From assembly GCA_022843025.1 (NCBI GenBank), contig JALHOL010000002.1, positions 124,001-188,000 on the forward strand: a DNA stretch of 64,000 nt. Direction: 5' to 3'. The stretch comes from Paracoccaceae bacterium. GTDB lineage: Bacteria; Pseudomonadota; Alphaproteobacteria; Rhodobacterales; Rhodobacteraceae. Position numbers and translations under genes: made by a program. A model generated the notes under the pieces. It searched no databases. It worked only from the letters and a program-made list of their open reading frames with translations, and was not told the DNA's origin. Shown one piece after another: positions 53,495 through 62,492 of the stretch. The first letter of the stretch is position 1, and each line of letters begins with the position of its first letter.

Positions 53495-54856
53495 ATGACA
53501 CACGCGCATTCCATCCCCGAGCTTGATGCCTATCTGGCCGCCCACCCCGGCACCCGCTTTCTTGATGCGGTGATGTTCGATCTCTGCGGCACGGCCATCG
53601 GCAAGCGCTATCCCATCCGCGATGCGGCAAAAGTCTGGTCCTCTGGCGTCGCCTTCTGCGCGGGCATCACCACGCTCGATGCGCTGGGGGCCTGCTGGGA
53701 TGTCGAAGGCATCGGCTTCTCGGATGGCGACCCCGACGCGACCTCCTATCCGATCCCCGGTACGCTGGCCCCTGTTTCCTGGCAGGCCGACACAGCTCAG
53801 GTGCTGATCGCGCCCGCGCCGCCCGAAGGGCTGGCGCAATGGTGGTTCGATCCGCGCAGTATCCTTGCCAATGTCGTCGCGCGCTTTGCCGATCTGGGCC
53901 TGACCCCAGTGGTCGCCTGCGAGCTCGAGTTCTACCTCGTCGATCCCTCCCGCGATGCGCAGGGCCGCATTGCCCCTGCACGCCCCGCAAAGTCCGGCCG
54001 CGCGCCGGAAGCGCCGCGCGTGCTGGCTTTTGACAAGCTTGACGAATGGGCCGGGGTGCTGGCCGAAATCGACGCCGCCTGCATCGCGCAAGACGTCCCC
54101 GCAGGGGCCGCTACCGCCGAGTATGGCGGTGCGCAGTTCGAAGTGAACCTCGGCCACCTGCCCGATCCCGTTCGCGCCGCCGATCACGCCCTCATGCTGC
54201 GCCGCATCGTAAAGGGGGTGGCCGGCCGTCACGGCCTTGACGCCACCTTCATGTCAAAACCCTTTGCCGATCAGTCCGGGTCCGGCCTGCACATCCACCT
54301 CAGCCTCGTGGATGATCAGGGCCGCAACGTCTTTGATGATCGCCTGCCTTCGGGCGACACCCTTCTTGGCCATGCCATCGCCGGGCTGCAAGCCACGACC
54401 CATGACGCCATGGCGATCTTTGCGCCCAACCTGAACGCCTATCGCCGCTTCGCGCCCAATCAGTTTGTTCCCGTCAACACGTCTTGGGGCACCAACAACC
54501 GCTCGGTCAGCTTCCGCATCCCGGCAGGCGGCGGCGCGGCGCGGCGGATCGAACACCGCATCGCGGGGGCCGAGGCGAACCCTTATCTGGTGATGGCCGC
54601 CGTTCTGGCAGGCGTCCACCATGGGCTGGCGCACCGCCTGTCCCCCACGCCCCCCTCCACCGGCAATGCAGGCGAAGAGGCTGATCCCGCCATGCCCTTG
54701 AAGCTCTGGACAGCGCTGGATCGGCTGGAAAGCTCCGCTCTCATGGCCGAATACCTCGGCCCCCGCTACCCCGCCGCCTATGCCACCATCAAGCGCGCGG
54801 AGTTCGAGGCGTTCATGGCCGATGTCCTGCCCCGCGAATATGACTGGTATCTGTGA
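53495..54856 (+). CDS. Glutamine synthetase-family enzyme (GlnT/PuuA type)
   Basis: 453 residues. Class of gamma-glutamylpolyamine-type synthetases that join glutamate to an amine with ATP. Visible are the metal-site motif ACELEFYL, GSGLHIHLSLVD, NTSWGTNNRSVSFRIPAGGG and RRIEHRIAGAEANPYL. The next gene is a FAD amine oxidase of the kind that oxidises such products, so putrescine or another amine is the probable substrate. A start 30 bases earlier (ATG 53465, also near an AGGG) is possible. Confidence 0.82.
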   Translation: MTHAHSIPELDAYLAAHPGTRFLDAVMFDLCGTAIGKRYPIRDAAKVWSSGVAFCAGITTLDALGACWDVEGIGFSDGDPDATSYPIPGTLAPVSWQADTAQVLIAPAPPEGLAQWWFDPRSILANVVARFADLGLTPVVACELEFYLVDPSRDAQGRIAPARPAKSGRAPEAPRVLAFDKLDEWAGVLAEIDAACIAQDVPAGAATAEYGGAQFEVNLGHLPDPVRAADHALMLRRIVKGVAGRHGLDATFMSKPFADQSGSGLHIHLSLVDDQGRNVFDDRLPSGDTLLGHAIAGLQATTHDAMAIFAPNLNAYRRFAPNQFVPVNTSWGTNNRSVSFRIPAGGGAARRIEHRIAGAEANPYLVMAAVLAGVHHGLAHRLSPTPPSTGNAGEEADPAMPLKLWTALDRLESSALMAEYLGPRYPAAYATIKRAEFEAFMADVLPREYDWYL

Positions 54857-54865
54857 GATGCACCG

Positions 54866-56248
54866 ATGACCCAACCAACCCGCATCGGCGCCATCTCCTT
54901 CTGGTATGCCGATATCGGCCTGCCCAAAACCCGCCGCGCGCCGCTGGCGGGCGACACCACAGCTGACGTCTGCATCATCGGCGCAGGCTATACCGGGCTT
55001 TGGTCGGCCTATTACCTGAAAAAGGCCGATCCCGGCCTGAACATCGTCATCTGCGAAAAAGACTTCGCGGGTTTCGGCGCGTCGGGCCGCAATGGCGGCT
55101 GGCTGACAGGCGGCTTTGCCTGGAACCATGACCGCTACCTTGCAACCTCGGATGAGGCCTCCGTCCGCGCCATGGTGCAGGCCATGAACGGCACCGTGGA
55201 CGAGATCATCCGCGTGGCAGGGGTCGAGGGGATCGAGGCCGACATCCTGCGCACGGATGAGTTGATGGTCGCCACCACCCCGGCCCAACTGGCGCGGTGT
55301 GAGGCCGAGGTCGCCCACCGCCGCCACTGGGGCGAGGATCGCGTCCACATGATCGGTGCAGGCCAAACCGCCAGCCGCGTGAACATTCCCGGCATTCTGG
55401 GCGCGATGGTCGTGGGCGGCGTGGCCCGCGTGCAGCCCGCCAAACTGGTCCGAGGTCTGGCGCAGATCGTCGAGGCGATGGGTGTCCGCCTGTGCGAGGA
55501 AACAGAGGTCACCGCCATCGCCCCCGGCCGCGTCTCCACCAAACGCGGCATCGTCACCGCCCACACCATCCTGCGCTGCACGGAAGGCTTCACCGCCACC
55601 CTGCCGGGGCTGAAACGCGAATGGCTCCCGCTCAATTCCGCGCAGATCGCGACTGAGCCCCTGCCGCCCGAAGTCTGGGCAGAGATCGGCTGGCACGGCC
55701 ATGAAATCCTTGGCGATTTCGCCAATGCCTATTGCTATTGCCAACGCACGCGCGAAGGCCGCATCACTGTGGGCGCACGGGGCGTGCCCTATCGCTTTGG
55801 CTCGGCCATCGACAATTCCGGTGCGCCAGATCCTGAAACGATCCGCCGCCTGACCACCATCCTGCACACCCATTTCCCGGCCACGAAACGCTATCGCATA
55901 GACCACGCCTGGTGCGGCGTGATCGGCGTGCCGCGCGACTGGTGCACGACGGCGGGGCTGGACCCGGTCACCCGTATCGGCTGGGCCGGGGGCTATGTAG
56001 GGGTGGGCGTCTCAACCTCCAACCTCTCCGGCCGTACGCTGACAGACCTTACCCTAGACCGTGAAACCGACCTTACCCGCCTGCCCTGGGTCAACCGTCG
56101 GGTGCGCAAATGGGAACCCGAACCTCTGCGCTGGCTGGGGGTGCACGGGATGTATGGCCTTTACGGTATGGCCGACCGGCGCGAGATGGTCCGACAAGGC
56201 CCGCCCTCACGGCTGGCGAAGTTCGGCAACTGGCTGACGGGGCGCTGA
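54866..56248 (+). CDS. FAD-dependent amine oxidoreductase (PuuB-like)
   Basis: 460 residues of the DAO/PuuB family. Rossmann motif CIIGAGYTGLWSAYYL followed by VICEKDFAGFGASGRNGGWLTG, the conserved stretch after the FAD site; the C-terminal IGWAGGYVGVGVSTSNLSGRTL closes the flavin site. It would oxidise gamma-glutamylputrescine or a related secondary amine. It starts nine bases after the synthetase stop and abuts the phosphatase gene, so the three form an operon. No puuC or puuD gene is here. Confidence 0.85.
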   Translation: MTQPTRIGAISFWYADIGLPKTRRAPLAGDTTADVCIIGAGYTGLWSAYYLKKADPGLNIVICEKDFAGFGASGRNGGWLTGGFAWNHDRYLATSDEASVRAMVQAMNGTVDEIIRVAGVEGIEADILRTDELMVATTPAQLARCEAEVAHRRHWGEDRVHMIGAGQTASRVNIPGILGAMVVGGVARVQPAKLVRGLAQIVEAMGVRLCEETEVTAIAPGRVSTKRGIVTAHTILRCTEGFTATLPGLKREWLPLNSAQIATEPLPPEVWAEIGWHGHEILGDFANAYCYCQRTREGRITVGARGVPYRFGSAIDNSGAPDPETIRRLTTILHTHFPATKRYRIDHAWCGVIGVPRDWCTTAGLDPVTRIGWAGGYVGVGVSTSNLSGRTLTDLTLDRETDLTRLPWVNRRVRKWEPEPLRWLGVHGMYGLYGMADRREMVRQGPPSRLAKFGNWLTGR

Positions 56249-56902
56249 ATGACCCGTGCCCTGATCTTCGATCTTGACGGCACGCTCGTCGATAGCGCCC
56301 CCGACATTCACGCCGGGGTCAACGCCCTGCTGGCCGAAGACGGCCACGCCCCCCTGTCATTTGAAACTGTGCGCGGCTTCATAGGGGGCGGCGTGCCGAT
56401 CCTGATCACCCGCGTGATCCGCGCCCTCGGCCTGCCCGACGATCCCGCCTGCCACGCCGATCTCTGCGCCCGCTTCATCGAACGGTATGAACATGATCCC
56501 GGCGGGTTGACCCGCCCCTATCCGGGGGTGGAAGCCGCGCTGGATGCCATCGACCTGCCCATGGGCCTCTGCACCAACAAACCCGAAGGCCCGACCCGCG
56601 CGCTGCTGGCGCATCTGGACTGGACGCATCGCTTTCCGATGCTGGTCTGCGGCGATACGCTGCCCGTGCGCAAACCCGATCCCGCGCCGCTGCACCACGC
56701 CGTGGCCGCCATCGGCGGTGGCCATGTCTGGTTCGTGGGTGACAGCGAAGTGGATGCCGAAACCGCACAGCGCGCCGCCGTGCCGCTTCTGCTTTTCACC
56801 CAAGGCTATCGCAAAACGCCGCTGGCCGACCTGCCGCATCACGCCGCCTTTGACCATTGGGCCGACTTTCCCACGCTGCTGCGCCCCCAAAACGATTTCT
56901 GA
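56249..56902 (+). CDS. HAD-family phosphatase, phosphoglycolate phosphatase-like
   Basis: 217 residues. HAD motifs: I ALIFDLDGTLVDSAPDI, II GLCTNKPE, III RKPDPAPL, IV VWFVGDSEVDAE. Cap domain between motifs I and II as in Gph. The start abuts the TGA of the oxidase gene. The last codons lie inside the left arm of a palindrome (56893-56913). Confidence 0.88.
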   Translation: MTRALIFDLDGTLVDSAPDIHAGVNALLAEDGHAPLSFETVRGFIGGGVPILITRVIRALGLPDDPACHADLCARFIERYEHDPGGLTRPYPGVEAALDAIDLPMGLCTNKPEGPTRALLAHLDWTHRFPMLVCGDTLPVRKPDPAPLHHAVAAIGGGHVWFVGDSEVDAETAQRAAVPLLLFTQGYRKTPLADLPHHAAFDHWADFPTLLRPQNDF

Positions 56903-57027
56903 CGCAGAAATCGCGCCGAAATCTGACACAGATTTCGATCAACCCGAAACGCGCACATCAAAAAGGGGCCAACGGCCCCTTAAAATTCTGCGTCAGAATT
57001 TTCCGCGAAATTTGCGTCAAATTTCGC
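56893..57027. repeat. Cluster of dyads after the phosphatase gene
   Basis: Four 9-bp dyads with three-base spacers: 56893-56913 (CGATTTCTG-ACG-CAGAAATCG), 56917-56937 (CGAAATCTG-ACA-CAGATTTCG), 56982-57002 (AAAATTCTG-CGT-CAGAATTTT) and 57005-57027 (GCGAAATTTG-CGT-CAAATTTCGC). The core TGACGCA occurs in both orientations (TGACGCA, TGACACA, TGCGTCA twice). The first dyad takes in the stop codon of the phosphatase gene. Between pairs lies a separate terminator (56963-56981). Confidence 0.85.
56957..56981 (-). terminator. Rho-independent terminator of the VOC gene
   Basis: On the minus strand AAGGGGCC-gtt-GGCCCCTT followed by TTTGATG. It lies inside the dyad cluster and reads best on the VOC gene's strand, though it is nearly symmetric. 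Confidence 0.7.
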
Positions 57028-57029
57028 CG

Positions 57030-57710
57030 TCAGACCACCGTCACCCGCAGCCCATCCGGCCCCTGCCGCAGTCCCGGCACCAATGCCGAACCTTCCAGCC
57101 TGATCCCACGCCACAGCGCAGTCTCGGCAAAATCCGCAACCCTCCCACGCAGCGCGGGCGGCTCATACAGTTCCACGATAGATGCCCCCAGCCCAAGGAA
57201 ACGCACCCGCGTCACCCCGTCATCCCGCAGCAGATCATTCGCCGCCATCGGCTCAAATCCCAGACCCAGAAAGAACGCCTCGGTCGCCGCAAGATCGGTG
57301 CAGGGAATGCCCAGATGATCATGCCCCGGCAAGCCATCGCGGACCGGGCCGCCCAGACGCGCGCAAAGCTCGATCCGCGCCCCTTCCGGCCCCTGCAGGA
57401 ACACATAGCGCACACCCGTGCCCCAGAATTCGGCAATCTCGCGCGGGCCATCCGGCGTTGTCGCCTCCAGCCGCGCACCGCGCGCGATCAAGGCGGCCAG
57501 CGCCGCATCCACGTCCATCACCGCAAGCGCCAGATGGTCGATCCGGCCATGCCCGGCGGGGCTGTCCGCCGCCACCAGAGCGACCGCCTGATCCCCCAGC
57601 CGCAGCAGCGCCTCATCGCCGGAAAAGCCGAACACGTCACGCAGCATCGCCGCTGCGGCGGCCATGTCGGTTACCGCCAGTTCGGGGATCAATGTCATCA
57701 CTGCGGCCAT
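57030..57710 (-). CDS. VOC-family (glyoxalase/dioxygenase fold) protein
   Basis: About 226 residues made of two VOC modules (IPELAVTDMAAAAAMLRDVFGFSGDEALL with RIDHLALAVMDVDAALAAL, and LPGHDHLGIPCTDLAATEAFFLGLGFEPM). The metal ligands His and Glu are visible in part (DHLGI, ASIVELYEP). Substrate unknown; known members include methylmalonyl-CoA epimerase, glyoxalase and ring-cleavage enzymes. Start uncertain: ATG at 57722 (behind AGGTG) or 57710. Confidence 0.8.
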   Translation of the reverse strand: MAAVMTLIPELAVTDMAAAAAMLRDVFGFSGDEALLRLGDQAVALVAADSPAGHGRIDHLALAVMDVDAALAALIARGARLEATTPDGPREIAEFWGTGVRYVFLQGPEGARIELCARLGGPVRDGLPGHDHLGIPCTDLAATEAFFLGLGFEPMAANDLLRDDGVTRVRFLGLGASIVELYEPPALRGRVADFAETALWRGIRLEGSALVPGLRQGPDGLRVTVV

Positions 57711-57728
57711 GTCTCCCCCCATTCGCAC

Positions 57729-57951
57729 CTGGACCCATCACCCTTCGCCTGTGGCAGATGCGCGGGCCGCAATCAATATGCGATGGCGCATTTTGCGGCG
57801 AAGAAACCGCAATGCTGCACGGTAACGTTCAATTTCCCTCCACCTTTCTTGACTTTGGCCATCCATAGGTGAATGCAGGGTTCAGCAATTTTAATAGACG
57901 ACCATTTCACCGCAACGTCTGGTCGCCCATTCCGCACAAAGGCCCATTCCC
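57729..57951. other. Divergent promoter region before the RND operon
   Basis: 223 bases with no gene; A+T-rich around 57780-57900, as expected for promoters. No clear regulator site recognised, and no regulator gene lies adjacent to the efflux operon. Confidence 0.5.
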
Positions 57952-59076
57952 ATGGTCAAACGTCTCATCATCGCGATCATCCTGCTTGGCGCCATCGGCG
58001 GCGGTCTCGTCTGGTTCAACATGTTCCGCGACAACATGATCACCCAGATCTTCGCCAACATGCCGCAACAGCCCGCCACCGTGTCGACGGTCGAAGCAAA
58101 GCCCGTCACATGGACCCCGGTGATCGAGGCGAACGGAACCGTCAATGCCGCACAAGGCGTGGACCTGACCGTTGAAAGCGCAGGTGTGGTGAAAGAAATC
58201 CTGTTCCAGCCCAACACGACGGTTGAGGCAGGCGCCCTTCTGCTGCGGCTCGATGATGTGGTGCAGACCGCGGATGTCGAGGCTGCGCGTACCCAGGCCG
58301 AACTGGAACGCGGCAACCTTGCCCGCGCACAGGATCTGACGCGCCGGGGTGTCACCACCAATGTCTCGCTCGACCAGACTCAGGCCGCAGCGCAGGCCGC
58401 CGAGGCGCAGCTTGCCCGCGCCAATGCCGTGCTGGAACAGCGCCAGCTGGCCGCGCCCTTCGCAGGCACCATCGGCCTGCCGCGTGTCGATCTTGGCCAG
58501 TACGTCGCGCCCGGAACCATCGTGGCCACCTTGCAGGATATCTCGACCATGCGGGTTGATTTCAGCCTGCCGGAACAGGATCTGCCGCTGCTGTCCATCG
58601 GGCAGAAGATCGAAGTGCAGATTGAAGGACTGGATGAAACCTTCCCGGGCGAGCTGACGGGGATCGATCCCCGCGTCGACCCCGCAACCCGCCTTGTCGC
58701 GCTGCGCGGGTCCATCACCAATGCCCAAGGAAAGCTGACCCCCGGCCAGTTCGTCCGCATTCAGGTGGGCTTGCCCGCCGAAGAAGGCGTCATCGCCCTG
58801 CCCCAGACCGCGCTCTCCACCAGCCTTTATGGTGACTACGTCTATCTTGTCCGCCCCTCGGAAGAGGATGCCGAAAAGCTTGTCGTGGCTCAGGTCTTCG
58901 TCAAACCCGGCCGCCGTTCGGGCAGCGTGGTGGAAATAGCCGAAGGCGTGGCCCCCGGTGATCAGGTCGTCAGCGCTGGCCAGAACCGCCTGAGCAATGG
59001 CCAGCCCGCCATCGTTGACAACGCGGTCAACCCCGCCGCCGCCGCAACTGGCCCTGCTGTCGGAGCCGATCAATGA
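57952..59076 (+). CDS. RND efflux periplasmic adaptor (membrane fusion) protein
   Basis: 374 residues. N-terminal membrane anchor (LIIAIILLGAIGGGLVWF), lipoyl/barrel-sandwich halves (VNAAQGVDLTVESAGVVKEILF and LAAPFAGTIGLPRVDLGQYVAPGT), a coiled-coil hairpin between them, and the beta-barrel and membrane-proximal domains. MexH/AcrA relative. Stop overlaps the start of the pump gene (ATGA). Confidence 0.92.
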   Translation: MVKRLIIAIILLGAIGGGLVWFNMFRDNMITQIFANMPQQPATVSTVEAKPVTWTPVIEANGTVNAAQGVDLTVESAGVVKEILFQPNTTVEAGALLLRLDDVVQTADVEAARTQAELERGNLARAQDLTRRGVTTNVSLDQTQAAAQAAEAQLARANAVLEQRQLAAPFAGTIGLPRVDLGQYVAPGTIVATLQDISTMRVDFSLPEQDLPLLSIGQKIEVQIEGLDETFPGELTGIDPRVDPATRLVALRGSITNAQGKLTPGQFVRIQVGLPAEEGVIALPQTALSTSLYGDYVYLVRPSEEDAEKLVVAQVFVKPGRRSGSVVEIAEGVAPGDQVVSAGQNRLSNGQPAIVDNAVNPAAAATGPAVGADQ

Positions 59077-62000
59077 GCCCGTCAGACATCTTCATCAAGC
59101 GCCCGGTCCTCTCTACCGTCCTTGGCCTGCTGATCCTGCTTCTGGGCCTGCAGGGGTTCTTCAATCTGCAAATCCGGGAATACCCCGAGGTGGAGGAAAC
59201 GGTGGTCACCATCACCACCGTCTATCCCGGCGCGGCGCCCGACCTTATTCAGGGCTTCATCACCGCCCCCATCGCCGCCGCCGTGGCGACGACCGAGAAT
59301 GTCGATTACATCACCTCCACCTCCTCGCCTTCAGCCTCCACCGTCACGGTGAACATGCGCCTGGGGGCCAACCCCGACGTGGCGCTGACAGAAGTCATGT
59401 CCAAGGTGCAGCAGGTGCGGTCCCGCCTGCCCGCCGAGGCCGAGGATCCCACCATCGTCAAAGGCACGGGGATGACCTTCGCCACCATGTATCTGGCGAT
59501 GCAGAACCCCAACATGACATCGGAACAGGTCACCGAATACATCGAACGCGTGATCCGCCCCCGCATGTCCACCATCCCCGGCGTGGCCGAAATCCAGGTG
59601 CTGGGCGGGCAGACCTATGCCATGCGCATCTGGATCGACCCGATCCGCCTTGCTGGCCGTGGCCTGACCGCGGCCGAGGTGCTGGGTGCCGTGAACAATG
59701 CCAACTTCCTCGCCGCACCGGGCAAGACCAAGGGCGAATTCACCGCCTATTCCATCACCATGGAAACCACCCTCCAAACGCCCGAGGCTTTCGCCGCCCT
59801 GCCCATTTCCGGCACGGGGGATGATGTCGTCCGTCTGGCCGATGTGGCGCGGGTGGAATTGGCGGCCGAGTCCACAGACACGATCGTGAACTTCAACGGC
59901 GAACCCGGCACCTTCATCGGCGTCTTCCCCACCCCGGGGGCGAACCCGCTGGACATGTCCACCGCCGTTCTGGCCGAACTGCCCATCATCCAGTCCAGCC
60001 TGCCGCAGGGCATGAGCATGACGCTGATGTATGACGCGACAGAGCAGATCAGCGCCTCGATCAACGAAGTGTTCAAGACCATCGCCGAGGCGGTCGCCAT
60101 CGTCATCGTGATCATCCTGCTGTTCTTGGGCTCTTTCCGGTCGGTGCTGATGCCCGTGGTCACGATCCCGCTGTCCCTGCTGGGCGTGCTCTTCGTGCTC
60201 TACCTGTTCGGCTATTCGATCAACCTTCTGTCCCTGCTTGCAATGGTTCTGGCCATCGGCCTTGTCGTGGATGATGCCATCGTCGTTGTGGAAAACATCC
60301 ACCGCCATATCGAGGAAGGCTTCCGCCCGATTCAGGCCGCCTTCATGGGGATGAAGGAAATCTACGGCGCGGTTGTCGCCATGACGATCACCCTTGCCGC
60401 CGTCTTTGCGCCGCTTGCCTTTACCGGCGGCCTGACCGGATCGCTGTTTCGCGAATTCGCCGTCACGCTGGCCGGCGCGGTGATCATTTCCGGCATCGTG
60501 GCCGTGACGATCACCCCCATGATGTCGGCCCGCCTGCTGCAAAAGGGCAACCACTCCCGCTTCCAGATCGCCGTCGACCGCGCCTTCGACAGGCTGGCAG
60601 GCTGGTACGAACGCCGCGTCAACGGCTCGCTAGACTATCGCGCCATCACCATTCTCATGGTCGTCGTTCTGGCCGGGCTGACGGGGTATCTGTTCACCAA
60701 AACCTCAACCGAGCTTGCCCCGGAAGAGGATTCCGGCGCGCTTTTCGCCTTCGTCAACGCGCCGCCTTATGCCACGTCCGAATACACCCGCACCTATATC
60801 GACCAGATGCGCGAACTCACGAAGGACCTGCCCGAACTGTCGGCCAACTTCTCCATCGTGGGCTTTGGCGGGGCCACGAATTCCGGCATCGCGCTCTGGG
60901 CGTTCAAGGACTGGTCCGAACGGGATCGGTCACAGGCCGAACTGCAAGCTGATCTTCAAGGCAAGATCAGCGCCGTCGCCGGGGTGCAGGCTTTTGTCTT
61001 CGCGCCCCCCTCGCTGCCCGGTGCGGGCGGTGGCCTGCCCATCAGCGTGATCCTGCAATCCACCGGCCCTTCCGACCGCATCTTCGAAGTGGCCGAAGAG
61101 ATCAAGGCCGCAGCACAGGCCTCGGGCCGCTTCATCGTGGTGCAGAACTCGTTGTCCTACAACTCCACACAGATCACGCTCAAGATTGACCGCGAACGCG
61201 CCGCCGCACTGAACCTGCCCGCGCGCGACATCGGCACGACGTTGGGCTTGCTCGTTGGTGGCGGGGCCGTCGCGCAATTCGACCGCGACAGCAACAGCTA
61301 TGATGTGATCATGCAGGTGCCCGAGGAGTATCGCAACAACCCCGAACGGCTGACCGATTTCTTCATCCGCTCCGCCAGCGGCCAGATGGTGCCGCTCTCG
61401 GCAGTGGTGACAGTGCAAACCAAGGTCGCCCCCAGCGCCATCGAACAGTTCAACCAGCTCAACTCCACCACCATCAGCGCGCTGCCCATCCCCGGTGTCT
61501 CGACCGGCGACGCCCTGCAGGTGATCGTGGATGAGGCGGAAAAGGTCATGCCCGACGGGTTCTTCATCGACTATTCCGGCCAATCCCGGCTCGAGGTGAC
61601 GGAAGGCAACACGATCCTGCTGGCTTTTGGCCTTGCCGTGGTGGTGATCTACCTCGTGCTGGCCGCGCAGTTCGAAAGCTTCCGCGATCCACTCATCATC
61701 ATGATGTCGGTTCCCCTGTCCATCTTCGGGGCCATCGTGCCGCTGAACCTCGGCCTTGGCACGCTGAACATCTACACGCAGGTGGGGCTGATCACCCTGA
61801 TCGGGCTGATCACCAAACACGGCATCCTGCTGGTGGAATTTGCCAATCAGGCCCGCCGCGAACGCGGCCTGTCCGCGCGGGAGGCCATCGTCGCCGCCGC
61901 CAAAACCCGCCTGCGGCCGATCCTGATGACCACCGCCGCCATGGCACTGGGGGTGATCCCGCTCATCATCGCCGATGGCGCCGGCGCCGCCGCGCGGTAT

Positions 62001-62135
62001 TCGGTCGGTCTGGTGATCTTCTCGGGCATCACCATCGGCACGATGTTCACGCTCTTCGTGGTACCGGCCTTCTATACGCTGATTTCACGCAAGGAACTGG
62101 CGAAACCGGTGGAAGATCCGGTAGCAAGCCACTGA
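59073..62135 (+). CDS. RND-family efflux permease
   Basis: 1020 residues, inner-membrane proton-driven drug or solute exporter. Twelve spans are expected; the proton-relay aspartates are in GLVVDDAIVVVENIHRHIEEG (TM4), and the second copy of the repeat has the matching LITLIGLITKHGILLVEFANQARRE. N terminus PSDIFIKRPVLSTVLGLLILLLG is typical of the HAE1 family. No outer-membrane TolC-type gene follows, so it must share one encoded elsewhere. Substrate unknown. Confidence 0.94.
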   Translation: MSPSDIFIKRPVLSTVLGLLILLLGLQGFFNLQIREYPEVEETVVTITTVYPGAAPDLIQGFITAPIAAAVATTENVDYITSTSSPSASTVTVNMRLGANPDVALTEVMSKVQQVRSRLPAEAEDPTIVKGTGMTFATMYLAMQNPNMTSEQVTEYIERVIRPRMSTIPGVAEIQVLGGQTYAMRIWIDPIRLAGRGLTAAEVLGAVNNANFLAAPGKTKGEFTAYSITMETTLQTPEAFAALPISGTGDDVVRLADVARVELAAESTDTIVNFNGEPGTFIGVFPTPGANPLDMSTAVLAELPIIQSSLPQGMSMTLMYDATEQISASINEVFKTIAEAVAIVIVIILLFLGSFRSVLMPVVTIPLSLLGVLFVLYLFGYSINLLSLLAMVLAIGLVVDDAIVVVENIHRHIEEGFRPIQAAFMGMKEIYGAVVAMTITLAAVFAPLAFTGGLTGSLFREFAVTLAGAVIISGIVAVTITPMMSARLLQKGNHSRFQIAVDRAFDRLAGWYERRVNGSLDYRAITILMVVVLAGLTGYLFTKTSTELAPEEDSGALFAFVNAPPYATSEYTRTYIDQMRELTKDLPELSANFSIVGFGGATNSGIALWAFKDWSERDRSQAELQADLQGKISAVAGVQAFVFAPPSLPGAGGGLPISVILQSTGPSDRIFEVAEEIKAAAQASGRFIVVQNSLSYNSTQITLKIDRERAAALNLPARDIGTTLGLLVGGGAVAQFDRDSNSYDVIMQVPEEYRNNPERLTDFFIRSASGQMVPLSAVVTVQTKVAPSAIEQFNQLNSTTISALPIPGVSTGDALQVIVDEAEKVMPDGFFIDYSGQSRLEVTEGNTILLAFGLAVVVIYLVLAAQFESFRDPLIIMMSVPLSIFGAIVPLNLGLGTLNIYTQVGLITLIGLITKHGILLVEFANQARRERGLSAREAIVAAAKTRLRPILMTTAAMALGVIPLIIADGAGAAARYSVGLVIFSGITIGTMFTLFVVPAFYTLISRKELAKPVEDPVASH

Positions 62136-62136
62136 A

Positions 62137-62176
62137 AGCAAGGTGGCGATCCGCTGCATCGGATCGCCACCTTGCT
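62137..62176 (+). terminator. Long hairpin after the RND operon
   Basis: Perfect 17-bp stem (left arm AGCAAGGTGGCGATCCG) with loop CTGCAT, starting two bases after the permease stop. T-rich sequence (ATTTTTC) begins five bases after the stem, so it is a likely terminator; it also faces the convergent DUF1330 gene. Confidence 0.75.
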
Positions 62177-62179
62177 GCA

Positions 62180-62198
62180 GATTTTTCGCAGAAAAATC
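62180..62198. repeat. Dyad shared with 25909-25927
   Basis: GATTTTTC-GCA-GAAAAATC, perfect 8-bp arms. The copy at 25909 differs by one base. Both lie between convergent genes, directly after a longer hairpin. Confidence 0.7.
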
Positions 62199-62204
62199 GT
62201 TTCT

Positions 62205-62492
62205 TTACACGCCATCCACAATCACCAAGGCCACCTCTGCCGCGCCCTCCCGCGCAGCACGCGCCGCCTGATATTCGGCTGACGCATAGCACGCCCGCGC
62301 CGATGCCAGATCGGGAAACACGATCACCACATGCCGCGCTTGCTGCGACCCTTCCAGCACATCCGATTCCCCACCTCGCGCCAGAAACTGCCCGCCAAAC
62401 CGGGCGAAGGCCGCCGGGGCGAGGGCCTGATACGCCTTGTATCGTTCGGGATCGGTGACCGTGACATGCGCAATCCAATAGGCCGCCATCAT
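62205..62492 (-). CDS. DUF1330 protein
   Basis: 95 residues. Ferredoxin-like alpha/beta-barrel family with the hallmarks AYWIAHVTVTDPERYKAYQALAP, GGQFLARGG and VVIVFPDLASARACYASAEYQ. Function unknown. Its start overlaps the stop of the FadR-type regulator (62489-62492), so the two are co-translated. Confidence 0.88.
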   Translation of the reverse strand: MMAAYWIAHVTVTDPERYKAYQALAPAAFARFGGQFLARGGESDVLEGSQQARHVVIVFPDLASARACYASAEYQAARAAREGAAEVALVIVDGV

